Source of the DNA: Actinomycetota bacterium
Lineage (GTDB): Bacteria > Actinomycetota > Acidimicrobiia > Acidimicrobiales > Ilumatobacteraceae
DNA: 13,601 nt
NCBI GenBank assembly: GCA_009704425.1
Contig: WLEG01000024.1
Coordinates: 1-13,601 of the forward strand
Reading direction: 5' to 3'
Both the position numbers and the translations under genes were made by a program. The notes below the pieces were generated by a model, which worked only from the letters and a program-made list of their open reading frames with translations, was not told the DNA's origin and ran no database searches. Positions 1 to 6,489 of this stretch are shown here, in pieces. The stretch's first letter is position 1. Every line of letters starts with the position of its first letter.

Positions 1-474
1 CTTCCGGGCGTCGGACGCAAGACCGGCAACGTGGTGCGCAGCGTGGTGTTCGATCTGCCCGGATTGCCGGTGGACACCCACGTGGGGCGACTCTCGCGGC
101 GTCTCGGATTGACCAAGCACGAGGATCCGGTGAAGGTCGAGTTGCAACTGAACGATTATCTACCCGGCTCGGAGTGGGGCCCGTTCAGTCTGCGACTCAT
201 CCTGCACGGGCGTCGGGTGTGTGACGCCCGCAAGCCCAAGTGCGACGAATGTTCGATGGCCGACATCTGTCCGTCGGCCGGTGTGCCGGTGACCGCCCCG
301 ACGACCAAGCGCCCGGCTCGACCGACACCGGCCAAGAAGGTGGCGGTGACGAAGGCGGCTGTGAAGAAGGCGGCGGTGAAGAAGGCGGCACCAACGAAGA
401 CGGCGAAGAAGACGGCGGCGAAGAAGACCGCACCAACGAAGACGGCGAAGAAGACGGCGGCGAAAAAGAAATAG
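1..474 (+). CDS. nth: Endonuclease III, C-terminal part (5' end outside window)
   Basis: DNA glycosylase/AP lyase of base-excision repair, which removes oxidised pyrimidines. The frame is open from base 1, so the gene starts upstream; 157 residues are visible. They begin in the helix-hairpin-helix (LPGVGRKTGNVV), which carries the catalytic Lys (K7 here). The catalytic Asp follows in VDTHVGR (D25 here). The [4Fe-4S] cluster ligands are present with the family spacing C-x6-C-x2-C-x5-C (C74, C81, C84, C90). After residue ~92 the protein departs from the usual ending: about 65 extra residues rich in Lys, Ala, Thr and Pro, ending in two 14-residue repeats (APTKTAKKTAAKK-T/K). Such a basic tail resembles histone H1 or the tail of mycobacterial HU and probably binds DNA non-specifically (inference). 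The TAG stop lies 10 bp from the end of the convergent small gene. Family identity is secure; the tail's role is not. Confidence 0.95.
   Translation, partial: LPGVGRKTGNVVRSVVFDLPGLPVDTHVGRLSRRLGLTKHEDPVKVELQLNDYLPGSEWGPFSLRLILHGRRVCDARKPKCDECSMADICPSAGVPVTAPTTKRPARPTPAKKVAVTKAAVKKAAVKKAAPTKTAKKTAAKKTAPTKTAKKTAAKKK
388..471 (+). repeat. Two tandem 42-bp direct repeats in the nth tail
   Basis: Units 388-429 and 430-471 each start GCACCAACGAAGACGGCGAA. They are almost identical, differing only near the 3' end of the unit. They encode two copies of a 14-residue Lys/Ala/Thr segment at the C-terminus of endonuclease III. Looser AAGAAGGCGGC-type repeats lie just upstream (about 350-387). The near identity at DNA level suggests recent duplication or slippage, so tail length may vary between strains (inference). 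Confidence 0.85.
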
Positions 475-483
475 GCGACGTGA

Positions 484-525
484 CTCAGCCGGCCATGCGG
501 TTCGCCCGCATCAGGGCGCGCTGAG
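484..525. terminator. Nested hairpin at the nth / small-gene convergence (possible terminator)
   Basis: The outer arms CTCAGC (484-489) and GCTGAG (520-525) enclose a perfect inner stem ATGCGG (495-500) / CCGCAT (506-511) with a 5-nt loop. The hairpin starts 10 bp after the nth stop and lies inside the 3' end of the opposing gene, so it could end transcription from either side. There is no T-tract, so it is not a canonical intrinsic terminator. Confidence 0.3.
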
Positions 526-691
526 CCGTGCGCAAGGCGCGTTCGGCTTCGTGGATGGCCGACACCAGGTCGTCGTGTTGCTCGCCCAGATTCCCCGAAC
601 GCAACTCGGCCACCCGTTCCTGATACCGCGCGGTGCCCTCGGCCATCACGGCGAGTTCGGCGGCGATGGTGGAGAGGTCCCTGTTGCTCAC
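485..691 (-). CDS. Small helical (coiled-coil-like) protein of unknown function
   Basis: A 68-residue protein that I do not recognise. It is rich in Ala, Glu, Arg and Leu, with almost no helix breakers from residue 5 to 66, so it probably forms one or two long helices or a coiled coil. It has no signal peptide, membrane segment or cysteine. It begins with GTG at 691-689. The bases before it contain TAGGGT followed by 6 nt, so the message may be leaderless; the same bases (AGGGTGA) could also be read as a ribosome site. It converges on nth and diverges from hisC. Coding status is supported by this promoter-like signal, the coherent helical composition and the neat fit between its neighbours. 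It could still be a chance reading frame in GC-rich DNA. Confidence 0.62.
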   Translation of the reverse strand: MSNRDLSTIAAELAVMAEGTARYQERVAELRSGNLGEQHDDLVSAIHEAERALRTAQRALMRANRMAG

Positions 692-697
692 GTCGTC

Positions 698-703
698 ACC
701 CTA
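698..703 (-). promoter_or_regulatory. Candidate leaderless -10 (TAGGGT) of the 68-residue gene
   Basis: Minus-strand TAGGGT fits TANNNT and is followed by the 6-nt spacer GACGAC, then the GTG start at 691. Transcription would begin at or next to the start codon. No convincing -35 hexamer is visible. Confidence 0.45.
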
Positions 704-773
704 TGGCGAGCCACCGGCGCAGCCCCACGGAGCGTCGGGTCAAAACCCTCGGAGTCGTCGTGGACGGGTTCGG

Positions 774-779
774 TAGCCT
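774..779 (+). promoter_or_regulatory. Candidate leaderless -10 (TAGCCT) of the hisC operon
   Basis: TAGCCT fits TANNNT and ends 8 nt before the GTG at 788, the hisC start preferred on homology. This would put the first transcribed base at or one or two bases before the start codon. It lies in the 96-bp divergent gap shared with the small gene. No -35 hexamer is evident at 17 bp. Confidence 0.45.
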
Positions 780-787
780 CAGGTGTC

Positions 788-1849
788 GTGACCCGAGTGC
801 CCGTTCGCGACGATCTGTCCGCATTGGAGGGCTACCACTCGCCCCAGGTCACCGTGGACGTCCGCCTGAACACCAACGAGGCTCCGGTCGGGCCCCCGGC
901 GGCGTTCCGCGAGGCACTGGCCGCCGAAATGTCGCGCATCGAATGGAACCGGTATCCGGATCGCGCGGCCACGGCCCTGCGCACCGCCATCGGGGCTCTT
1001 CACGGAGTCGGACCCGAACAGATCTTCGTGGCCAACGGCAGCAACGAGGTGTTGCAGACGGTGCTGCTCACGTTCGCCGGCCCCGGTCGCACGGTGGCCA
1101 CGTTCGAGCCCACCTATCAGTTGCACGGTCACATCGCCCGCATCACCGGGGCCACGGTGGTCGAGGGTGAGCGCGCCGCCGATTTCAGCATCGACATGGA
1201 CGAGGTCCGACGCGTCGTCTCGCGGTCTCGACCCGACGTCACGTTCCTGTGTTCTCCGAACAATCCCACCGGGGGCGTGGATTCGCCGTCGGTGGTGCGC
1301 GAGTTGCTCGCTCTGTCGCCCGGACTGCTCGTGGTCGACGAGGCCTACGGGCAGTTCGCCGATTGGTCGGCCGTCGAACTGGTCGACGAGGAGACGCCCT
1401 TGGTGGTGTCGCGCACGTTCTCCAAGACCTGGAGCATGGCGGCGGCGCGCCTGGGCTACCTGGTGGGTCCGCGTTGGCTGGTGGCCGAACTCGACAAGGT
1501 CGTGTTGCCCTATCACCTCGACGCCACCAAGCAGATCGCGGGCACCCTCGCCGTGCGATTCCTCGACGAGATGAACGAGCGGGTCCGCTCGATCGTGGCC
1601 GAGCGCGAGCGCGTGATAACGGCGTTGCGTTCGCTCGACGTCGACGTCTTCGACAGCGGAGCGAACTTCGTCCTGTTCCGTCCCCGAAACGCCAGTGGTC
1701 GCGCGGTGTGGCAGGGACTGCTGGATCGCAGCGTTCTCATCCGCGATTGCTCGGGTTGGCCACGATTGGCCGATTGTCTGCGCGTCACCATCGGCACGCC
1801 CGCCGAGGACGATCGTTTCCTGTCCGCCATCACGGAGGTTCTGTCATGA
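788..1849 (+). CDS. hisC: Histidinol-phosphate aminotransferase
   Basis: PLP-dependent class I/II aminotransferase (fold type I, cytosolic). It converts imidazole acetol phosphate and glutamate to histidinol phosphate and 2-oxoglutarate. The protein is 353 residues from the GTG at 788, the usual HisC length. Visible motifs are the N-terminal LNTNEAPVGPP (27-37), CSPNNPTGG (155-163), VVDEAYGQF (182-190) with the PLP-pyridine Asp D184, the Schiff-base lysine K213 in SRTFSKTW, and the C-terminal carboxylate-binding arginine R332 in LRVTIG. The frame stays open upstream to 551, but that extension would overlap the opposing small gene and match nothing in the family. A GTG at 797 is an alternative start. 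hisC is the first gene of the operon; hisD, its usual upstream neighbour in actinobacteria, is absent. Its TGA overlaps the hisB ATG by 4 bp, so translation is probably coupled. Confidence 0.96.
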   Translation: MTRVPVRDDLSALEGYHSPQVTVDVRLNTNEAPVGPPAAFREALAAEMSRIEWNRYPDRAATALRTAIGALHGVGPEQIFVANGSNEVLQTVLLTFAGPGRTVATFEPTYQLHGHIARITGATVVEGERAADFSIDMDEVRRVVSRSRPDVTFLCSPNNPTGGVDSPSVVRELLALSPGLLVVDEAYGQFADWSAVELVDEETPLVVSRTFSKTWSMAAARLGYLVGPRWLVAELDKVVLPYHLDATKQIAGTLAVRFLDEMNERVRSIVAERERVITALRSLDVDVFDSGANFVLFRPRNASGRAVWQGLLDRSVLIRDCSGWPRLADCLRVTIGTPAEDDRFLSAITEVLS

Positions 1850-2436
1850 GTCGTCGCGCGCAACGCAGCCGCACCACCGCCGAGACCAGCATCGAGTTGT
1901 CGGTCGACCTCGACGGTTCGGGCCGCACCGAGGTGTCCACGGGTATCCCGTTCTACGACCACATGCTGTCGCAGGTGGGCAAGCACGGTGGTTTCGATCT
2001 CTCCATCGCGGCCACCGGTGACATCCACATCGACACGCACCACACGGTCGAGGACGTGGCCATCACGCTCGGAGAGGCCGTTCGGGAGGCGTTGGGCGAC
2101 AAGGCCGGGGTGCGTCGATTCGCCAGCGGTCTGTATCCCCTGGACGAGGCCTTGGTGGAGATCGCGCTCGACCTGTCGGGTCGCCCGTTCGTGGTGTGGG
2201 ACGTCACCATGCCCGAGTGCCTGCCGTTGGGCAACCCGGCCTTCGATCCGCAGTTGGCCGAACACGCCGTGTCGTCGTTCGCCACGTCGGCCGGGATCAC
2301 CTTGCACGTCACGTTGAAGCACGGCACGAACGTGCACCACATCGTCGAGGCCGTCTTCAAGGGACTCGGTCGCTGTCTGCGCGACGCGGTGCGCATCGAA
2401 GGCGGCGGCGTTCCGTCCACCAAGGGCGTCCTGTGA
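1846..2436 (+). CDS. hisB: Imidazoleglycerol-phosphate dehydratase
   Basis: Manganese-dependent dehydratase that turns imidazole glycerol phosphate into imidazole acetol phosphate, the substrate of HisC. At 196 residues this is the monofunctional dehydratase, without the histidinol-phosphatase domain fused to it in enterobacteria. Metal-ligand motifs are FYDHML (H39), THHTVED (H65, H66, E69), AEHAV (H140) and VHHIVEA (H164, H165, E168). The conserved ending GVPSTKG is present (residues 188-194). The ATG at 1846 overlaps the hisC stop and is preceded by GGAGG at 1834-1838 with a 7-nt spacer, the clearest ribosome-binding site in the operon. The segment before H140 (LPLGNPAFDPQLAEH) differs from the common G-x-FDTxLVEHF wording but keeps the key residue. 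Confidence 0.96.
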   Translation: MSRRAQRSRTTAETSIELSVDLDGSGRTEVSTGIPFYDHMLSQVGKHGGFDLSIAATGDIHIDTHHTVEDVAITLGEAVREALGDKAGVRRFASGLYPLDEALVEIALDLSGRPFVVWDVTMPECLPLGNPAFDPQLAEHAVSSFATSAGITLHVTLKHGTNVHHIVEAVFKGLGRCLRDAVRIEGGGVPSTKGVL

Positions 2437-2466
2437 TCGCGGGCGTGCGGTGACCGGGGTTCGTCC

Positions 2467-3102
2467 GTGACGGCTCCGCTCATCGCCGTGCTCGACTACG
2501 GCATCGGCAATCTGCGCTCGGCCGAGAAGGCGTTGCAGAAGGTCGGGGCCGATGCCCGCTTGACGCGCGACCCCGCTCTGGTGTCCGACGCCGACGCCGT
2601 CGTGCTGCCGGGTGTGGGGGCGTTCGGCGCGTGCATGGACGCGTTGCGTGGTGCCGGACTCGAGTCGGTCGTGCACGACGCGGTGGATTCCGGTCGGCCG
2701 TTCCTCGGAATCTGCGTCGGCATGCAGATGTTGTTCGACGACAGCGACGAGAACCCCGACGCGCGCGGGCTCGGGGTCATCCCGGGGTCGGTGAGGTGGA
2801 TTCCGGTCGGCGTGAAGCGTCCGCAGATGCAGTGGAACAAGCTGCGCATCGTGCGACCCGATCCGGTGTTGTCCGGTCCCGAGTTGGACGGGGTCGTGGG
2901 CGGACCGTGGGTGTACTTCGTCCATTCCCTGCACGGAGTGCCCCGCGACGGTGACGACGTGGTGGCCACGTGCGAGTACGGGGCCGACCTCAACGCCGTG
3001 TTCCGTCGGGGCAACGTGGTGGCCACCCAGTTCCATCCCGAGAAGTCCGGTTCGGTGGGGTTGGCTTTGCTGCGCAATTTCGTGAGCGGGGTGACGCGAT
3101 GA
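2467..3102 (+). CDS. hisH: Imidazole glycerol phosphate synthase, glutaminase subunit
   Basis: Class I glutamine amidotransferase that hydrolyses glutamine and passes ammonia through the HisF barrel. The protein has 211 residues, the normal length. The triad is complete: C83 in LGICVGMQ, and H190 and E192 in QFHPEKSG. The oxyanion-strand motif LPGVGAFG (48-55) is also present. The segment usually written K-V-P-H-M-G-W-N reads KRPQMQWN here (117-124), replacing His and Gly with Gln at the HisF-facing surface. The GTG at 2467 is the first usable start, because the hisB stop lies in the same frame 30 bp upstream. No clear Shine-Dalgarno site is visible, so initiation may depend on ribosomes arriving from hisB. 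The TGA overlaps the hisA ATG by 4 bp. Confidence 0.95.
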   Translation: MTAPLIAVLDYGIGNLRSAEKALQKVGADARLTRDPALVSDADAVVLPGVGAFGACMDALRGAGLESVVHDAVDSGRPFLGICVGMQMLFDDSDENPDARGLGVIPGSVRWIPVGVKRPQMQWNKLRIVRPDPVLSGPELDGVVGGPWVYFVHSLHGVPRDGDDVVATCEYGADLNAVFRRGNVVATQFHPEKSGSVGLALLRNFVSGVTR

Positions 3103-3824
3103 GCGTCGACCTGTATCCCGCCATCGACCTGCGGGCGGGCAAGGTGGTACGTCTGGCCCAGGGCGACTACGCGCGCGAGACCGTGTACGGCGACGATCCG
3201 GTGTCGGTCGCACTGTCGTTCGCCGAGGCGGGTGCACCATGGGTGCACATCGTCGATCTCGACGCCGCCCGCACCGGCGATCCGATGAACCGGCCCATCA
3301 TCGCCCGGGTGGCGGCCGCTTTGACGGGGCGCGCGAATCTTCAAACCGGGGGTGGTGTCCGTTCCGTCTCCGATGCCGAGGAACTGGCCCGGGCCGGGGT
3401 GTCACGCGTGGTGATGGGTTCGGCCGCCGTGGCCGACCCGCAACTGGTGGTGGCGGCGTCGCGGGTGGTCGACGTGGCCGTGGGTCTCGATCACCGTAAC
3501 GGCGACGTGGCCGTGCACGGCTGGACCGAATCGTCCGGGGTGGACCTCGCCGAAGCTCTCGGATGGTTCCCGACCGCGCGCGCGTTCGTGATCACCGACA
3601 TCGCCCGCGACGGAATGTTGATCGGACCCGACGTGGAGGGACTCGCGACGACGGTGGCGTCCACGTCGGTTCCGGTGATCGCCAGCGGGGGAGTGTCGTC
3701 GATCGACGACGTGCTCGCGTTGTCCCGCATCGACGGGCTGGGCGGCATCATCACGGGGCGCGCCCTGTACGAGGGTCGCTTCTCCGTGGGCGAAGCGGTG
3801 GACGCGTTGCGAGGTGTCGCGTGA
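3099..3824 (+). CDS. hisA: ProFAR isomerase (HisA; possibly bifunctional PriA)
   Basis: TIM-barrel isomerase that opens the aminoaldose ring of ProFAR to give PRFAR. It has 241 residues, the family norm, from an ATG overlapping the hisH stop and preceded by GGGGTGA (3088-3094). The two catalytic aspartates are D10 (YPAIDLRAGKVVRL) and D167 (VITDIARDG). Phosphate-binding loops are LQTGGGVRS (81-89) and VIASGGVSS (193-201), and GIITGRALYEG (216-226) closes the barrel. Many actinobacteria use this protein (PriA) for tryptophan synthesis too, as the TrpF isomerase. R18 and W142 match residues PriA uses, but the position of the PriA arginine two residues before the tryptophan appears to be His (H140). 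I favour ordinary HisA activity and leave the second activity open. Confidence 0.94.
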   Translation: MSVDLYPAIDLRAGKVVRLAQGDYARETVYGDDPVSVALSFAEAGAPWVHIVDLDAARTGDPMNRPIIARVAAALTGRANLQTGGGVRSVSDAEELARAGVSRVVMGSAAVADPQLVVAASRVVDVAVGLDHRNGDVAVHGWTESSGVDLAEALGWFPTARAFVITDIARDGMLIGPDVEGLATTVASTSVPVIASGGVSSIDDVLALSRIDGLGGIITGRALYEGRFSVGEAVDALRGVA

Positions 3825-4591
3825 AGGTCGCCCGCGTGATCCCGTGTCTCGACGTCACCAATGGTCGCGTGGTGAAGGGCACCAACTTCGTCGACCTGCG
3901 CGACGCCGGTGATCCGGTGGAGTTGGCGGCCCGCTACGACGCCGAGGGGGCCGACGAGTTGGTGTTCCTCGACATCACGGCCAGCAGCGACGGTCGCGAG
4001 ACGATGGTCGACATGGTGTCGCGCACCGCCGAGCAGGTCTTCATCCCGTTCACGGTGGGCGGTGGAATCCGCGCGGTCGAGGACGCCCGTCGCATGTTGC
4101 GCGCGGGAGCGGACAAGGTGAGCGTGAACACCTCGGCGGTCCAGAATCCCGAACTCGTCACCGCCATCGCCAGCGAGTTCGGCAGCCAATGCGTGGTGTG
4201 CGCCATCGACGCCAAGCGTCGGCCGGACGATCCGTCGCGTTTCGAGGTGTACCTGCACGGCGGACGCACGCCGACCGGTCTCGACGTGGTCGAGTGGGCG
4301 GCGCGGGCCGCGTCGTTGGGTGCCGGCGAGATCCTGCTCACGTCGATGGACCGCGACGGCACGAAGGAGGGCTTCGACCTCGACCTCACCCGTCGCGTCT
4401 CCGACGCGGTGGGGGTGCCCGTGATCGCCTCGGGCGGGGTGGGCTCGTCGCGTCACATGGTGGAGGGCGTGACGCTCGGGGGAGCCGACGCGGTGTTGGC
4501 GGCGTCGATCTTCCACTTCCGTGAGTTCACCATCGCCGAGACCAAGGCCGCCATGACCGAGGCCGGTGTCGTCGTTCGTCCGGTCGGGTGA
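3821..4591 (+). CDS. hisF: Imidazole glycerol phosphate synthase, cyclase subunit
   Basis: TIM-barrel cyclase that combines PRFAR with ammonia from HisH, giving imidazole glycerol phosphate and AICAR; AICAR returns to purine synthesis. It has 256 residues from the GTG at 3821, with a 4-bp GTGA overlap on hisA and GAGGTG at 3811-3816. The catalytic aspartates fall at the family positions D11 (IPCLDVTNGRVVKG) and D130 (VCAIDAKR). Phosphate-binding elements are FTVGGGIR (77-84) and VIASGGVGS (201-209). The motif around TSMDRDGTKEG (174-184) is intact. An in-frame extension upstream of 3821 lies wholly inside hisA and is rejected. The gene's last four bases overlap the start of the methyltransferase gene. 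Confidence 0.96.
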   Translation: MKVARVIPCLDVTNGRVVKGTNFVDLRDAGDPVELAARYDAEGADELVFLDITASSDGRETMVDMVSRTAEQVFIPFTVGGGIRAVEDARRMLRAGADKVSVNTSAVQNPELVTAIASEFGSQCVVCAIDAKRRPDDPSRFEVYLHGGRTPTGLDVVEWAARAASLGAGEILLTSMDRDGTKEGFDLDLTRRVSDAVGVPVIASGGVGSSRHMVEGVTLGGADAVLAASIFHFREFTIAETKAAMTEAGVVVRPVG

Positions 4592-5478
4592 CTGTGAGCA
4601 TCACCGTTCTCGACGGTGGTCTTTCCACCGCCCTCGAGGAGGTGGGCGCCGACATCGGCGGCCCGTTGTGGACCGCACGGGCGATTCTGGAATCCCCCGA
4701 CCTGCTCGAGGAAGCGCATCGTCGTTTCGTGAACGCGGGAGCCACGGTGATCACCACGGCCAGTTACCAGTGCGGGGCGCACGAATTCGCCCGATTGGGG
4801 CTGAGCGACCGGGACGCCCGTCGCGCGTTGGCGTCGACGGTGGATGTCGCCCGCCGTGCCACCGCGGGCACCGATGCCCGGGTGGCCGCATCCGTCGGTC
4901 CCTTCGGGGCCGTTCTGGCCGACGGCAGCGAGTACACCGGTCGCTACGACGTGTCCTGGGAGGTCGTCGAGCGGTATCACCGCGAGAAGCTGGAGGTGTT
5001 GGTCGACGCGGGTGCCGATCTGCTCGCGGTGGAGACCATCCCGTTGGCGGCCGAGGCCCGCTTGGTCGCGGGGATCCTCGAGGACCTCGGTGCACCGCCC
5101 GCATGGTTCAGCTTCGGCGTGGACCCGAACCGACTCACGTACGGCGGTGACGACGTGGGTGTCGCGGTGACGGCCGTGGCGGGATACGCGCACCTCGTCG
5201 CGGTGGGGGTGAACTGCACCCACCCGAACGTGATCGACGAGATCATCGACCTCGTGGGCGCCAATGCCCCCGGCGTGCCCCTCGTCGCGTATCCGAATCT
5301 CGGACGTTCGTGGAACGCCGATATCCGACAGTGGTCGGGGGAGATCAGTGATCCGTTCGCGCCGGACCGTGTCGCCCACTGGGCCGGCCGAGGCGTGACG
5401 ATGATCGGCGGTTGTTGCGGGGTGGGTCCGGCCGACATCGCTCGCCTCGTTGCCACGGTGACGCCCCCGGTGACGTAA
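4588..5478 (+). CDS. mmuM: Homocysteine S-methyltransferase (zinc-dependent)
   Basis: Member of the Pfam S-methyl_trans family. It moves a methyl group from a small donor such as S-methylmethionine to homocysteine, giving methionine. At 296 residues it is a complete stand-alone enzyme, much shorter than cobalamin-dependent MetH, with no cobalamin or folate domain. The three zinc-binding cysteines are C210 in VGVNCTHP and C276-C277 in IGGCCGVGP. The N-terminal LDGGLST (8-14) and the barrel segment VITTASYQCG (54-63) also fit. The start overlaps the hisF stop (GTGA), so it is co-transcribed with the his genes; a GTG at 4594 is an alternative. The true methyl donor cannot be read from the sequence. 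It ends in TAA, and that TAA is also part of the putative -10 of the next gene. Confidence 0.88.
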   Translation: MTVSITVLDGGLSTALEEVGADIGGPLWTARAILESPDLLEEAHRRFVNAGATVITTASYQCGAHEFARLGLSDRDARRALASTVDVARRATAGTDARVAASVGPFGAVLADGSEYTGRYDVSWEVVERYHREKLEVLVDAGADLLAVETIPLAAEARLVAGILEDLGAPPAWFSFGVDPNRLTYGGDDVGVAVTAVAGYAHLVAVGVNCTHPNVIDEIIDLVGANAPGVPLVAYPNLGRSWNADIRQWSGEISDPFAPDRVAHWAGRGVTMIGGCCGVGPADIARLVATVTPPVT

Positions 5479-5481
5479 CGT
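5476..5481 (+). promoter_or_regulatory. Candidate leaderless -10 (TAACGT) of the aldo/keto reductase gene
   Basis: TAACGT fits TANNNT, ends 6 nt before the ATG at 5488, and includes the TAA stop of the methyltransferase gene. It would let the reductase be transcribed independently although only 9 bp separate the two genes. No -35 hexamer is seen at the normal spacing. Confidence 0.45.
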
Positions 5482-5487
5482 CCGGAC

Positions 5488-6489
5488 ATGACCACGTCCG
5501 CACCGTTCACGCCCAATCCCAAGATGGAATACCGACGTCTCGGTCGCAGTGGGTTGAAGGTGTCGGTGCTGTCGTTCGGAAGCTGGGTCACCTTCGACAC
5601 CCAGATGAAGGACGACACGGCGCGCGACTGCATGCAGCGCGCGTGGGAAGCCGGCTGCAACTTCTTCGACAACGCCGAGGCCTACGCGGGTGGCGAGAGC
5701 GAGGCCATCATGGGCCGCGTCATCGCCGATCTCGGTTGGCGACGACAGGACTACGTGTTGTCGACGAAGGTTTTCTGGGGCATCGACGGCAACGTGCCCA
5801 ACATGAACAACACCTTGAATCGGAAGTATCTGCATCATTCCATCGAGGGTTGTCTCGATCGACTGCAGGTCGATTTCGTCGATCTGCTGTTCTGCCACCG
5901 GGCCGACCCCGACACGCCCCTCGAGGAGACGGTGTGGGCGATGAGCGACCTTGTCGACCGCGGCAAGGTGTTGTACTGGGGAACGAGCGAATGGACCGCG
6001 GACGAGATTCGCGCGGCGTGGGAGATCGCCGAGCGGCATCACCTGCACAAGCCGGTCATGGAACAACCGCAGTACAACATGCTCGAACGCCGTCGTGTCG
6101 AGGTCGAGTACAAGCGTCTGTACGAGGACATCGGGCTGGGCACCACCATCTGGAGTCCGCTGGCGTCGGGCGTGTTGACGGGCAAGTACGTGGACGGGGT
6201 GCCGGGCGATTCACGGGCGGCCTTGCCCGGTTACTCGTGGTTGGCCGAGCGTCTCACCAGCGCGGCCACGCAGGAGAAGGTGAAGCGGTTGATCCCCATC
6301 GCCGATCGGCTCGGTTGCACCTTGGCGCAGATGTCGTTGGCCTGGTGCACCAAGAACCCCAACGTGTCGACGGTGATCACCGGTGCGAGCAAGGCCTCGC
6401 AGGTGACCGAGAACTTCGGTGCTCTCGACGTGATCGACGCGCTCACGCCCGACGTGATGGCCGAGATCAAGTCGGCGTTGAAGGGCTGA
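5488..6489 (+). CDS. Aldo/keto reductase, Kv-beta-like (AKR6-type)
   Basis: Cytosolic NADPH-dependent oxidoreductase with a TIM barrel, 333 residues. The tetrad is D61 and Y66 (FFDNAEAY), K94 (LSTKVFWG) and H137 (LLFCHRAD). The wording resembles the beta subunits of animal voltage-gated potassium channels throughout: YRRLGRSGLKVS, GSWVTF, EETVWAMSDLVDRGK, YWGTSEWT, WSPLASGVLTGKY and the cofactor-binding TGASKASQVTENFGAL (298-313). Channel beta subunits have Asn where this protein has His, so it keeps the classical catalytic tetrad. The substrate is unknown; relatives reduce aldehydes and ketones such as methylglyoxal. It starts 9 bp after the methyltransferase gene, and its last 23 bp overlap the convergent hydrolase gene. 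Confidence 0.92.
   Translation: MTTSAPFTPNPKMEYRRLGRSGLKVSVLSFGSWVTFDTQMKDDTARDCMQRAWEAGCNFFDNAEAYAGGESEAIMGRVIADLGWRRQDYVLSTKVFWGIDGNVPNMNNTLNRKYLHHSIEGCLDRLQVDFVDLLFCHRADPDTPLEETVWAMSDLVDRGKVLYWGTSEWTADEIRAAWEIAERHHLHKPVMEQPQYNMLERRRVEVEYKRLYEDIGLGTTIWSPLASGVLTGKYVDGVPGDSRAALPGYSWLAERLTSAATQEKVKRLIPIADRLGCTLAQMSLAWCTKNPNVSTVITGASKASQVTENFGALDVIDALTPDVMAEIKSALKG

Noticed and set aside
240..524. Alternative plus-strand frame through the nth tail (Gly/Glu-rich)
   Set aside because: It is an out-of-frame reading of the AAG/GCG repeats; the nth frame is fixed by the Fe-S cysteines upstream.
551..787. N-terminal extension of HisC to 551
   Set aside because: It would overlap the opposing small gene and the promoter gap, and would make HisC ~80 residues longer than the family. 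The GTG at 788 matches homologues and the -10 signal.
1513..3240. Long minus-strand open frame (575 codons) opposite hisC-hisB-hisH-hisA
   Set aside because: It runs across four recognised genes and has low-complexity Arg/His/Gly-rich content typical of antisense frames in GC-rich DNA.
4453..6066. Long minus-strand open frame (537 codons) opposite hisF, mmuM and the reductase
   Set aside because: It spans three well-supported genes and shows no domain or motif; it is a codon-bias shadow.
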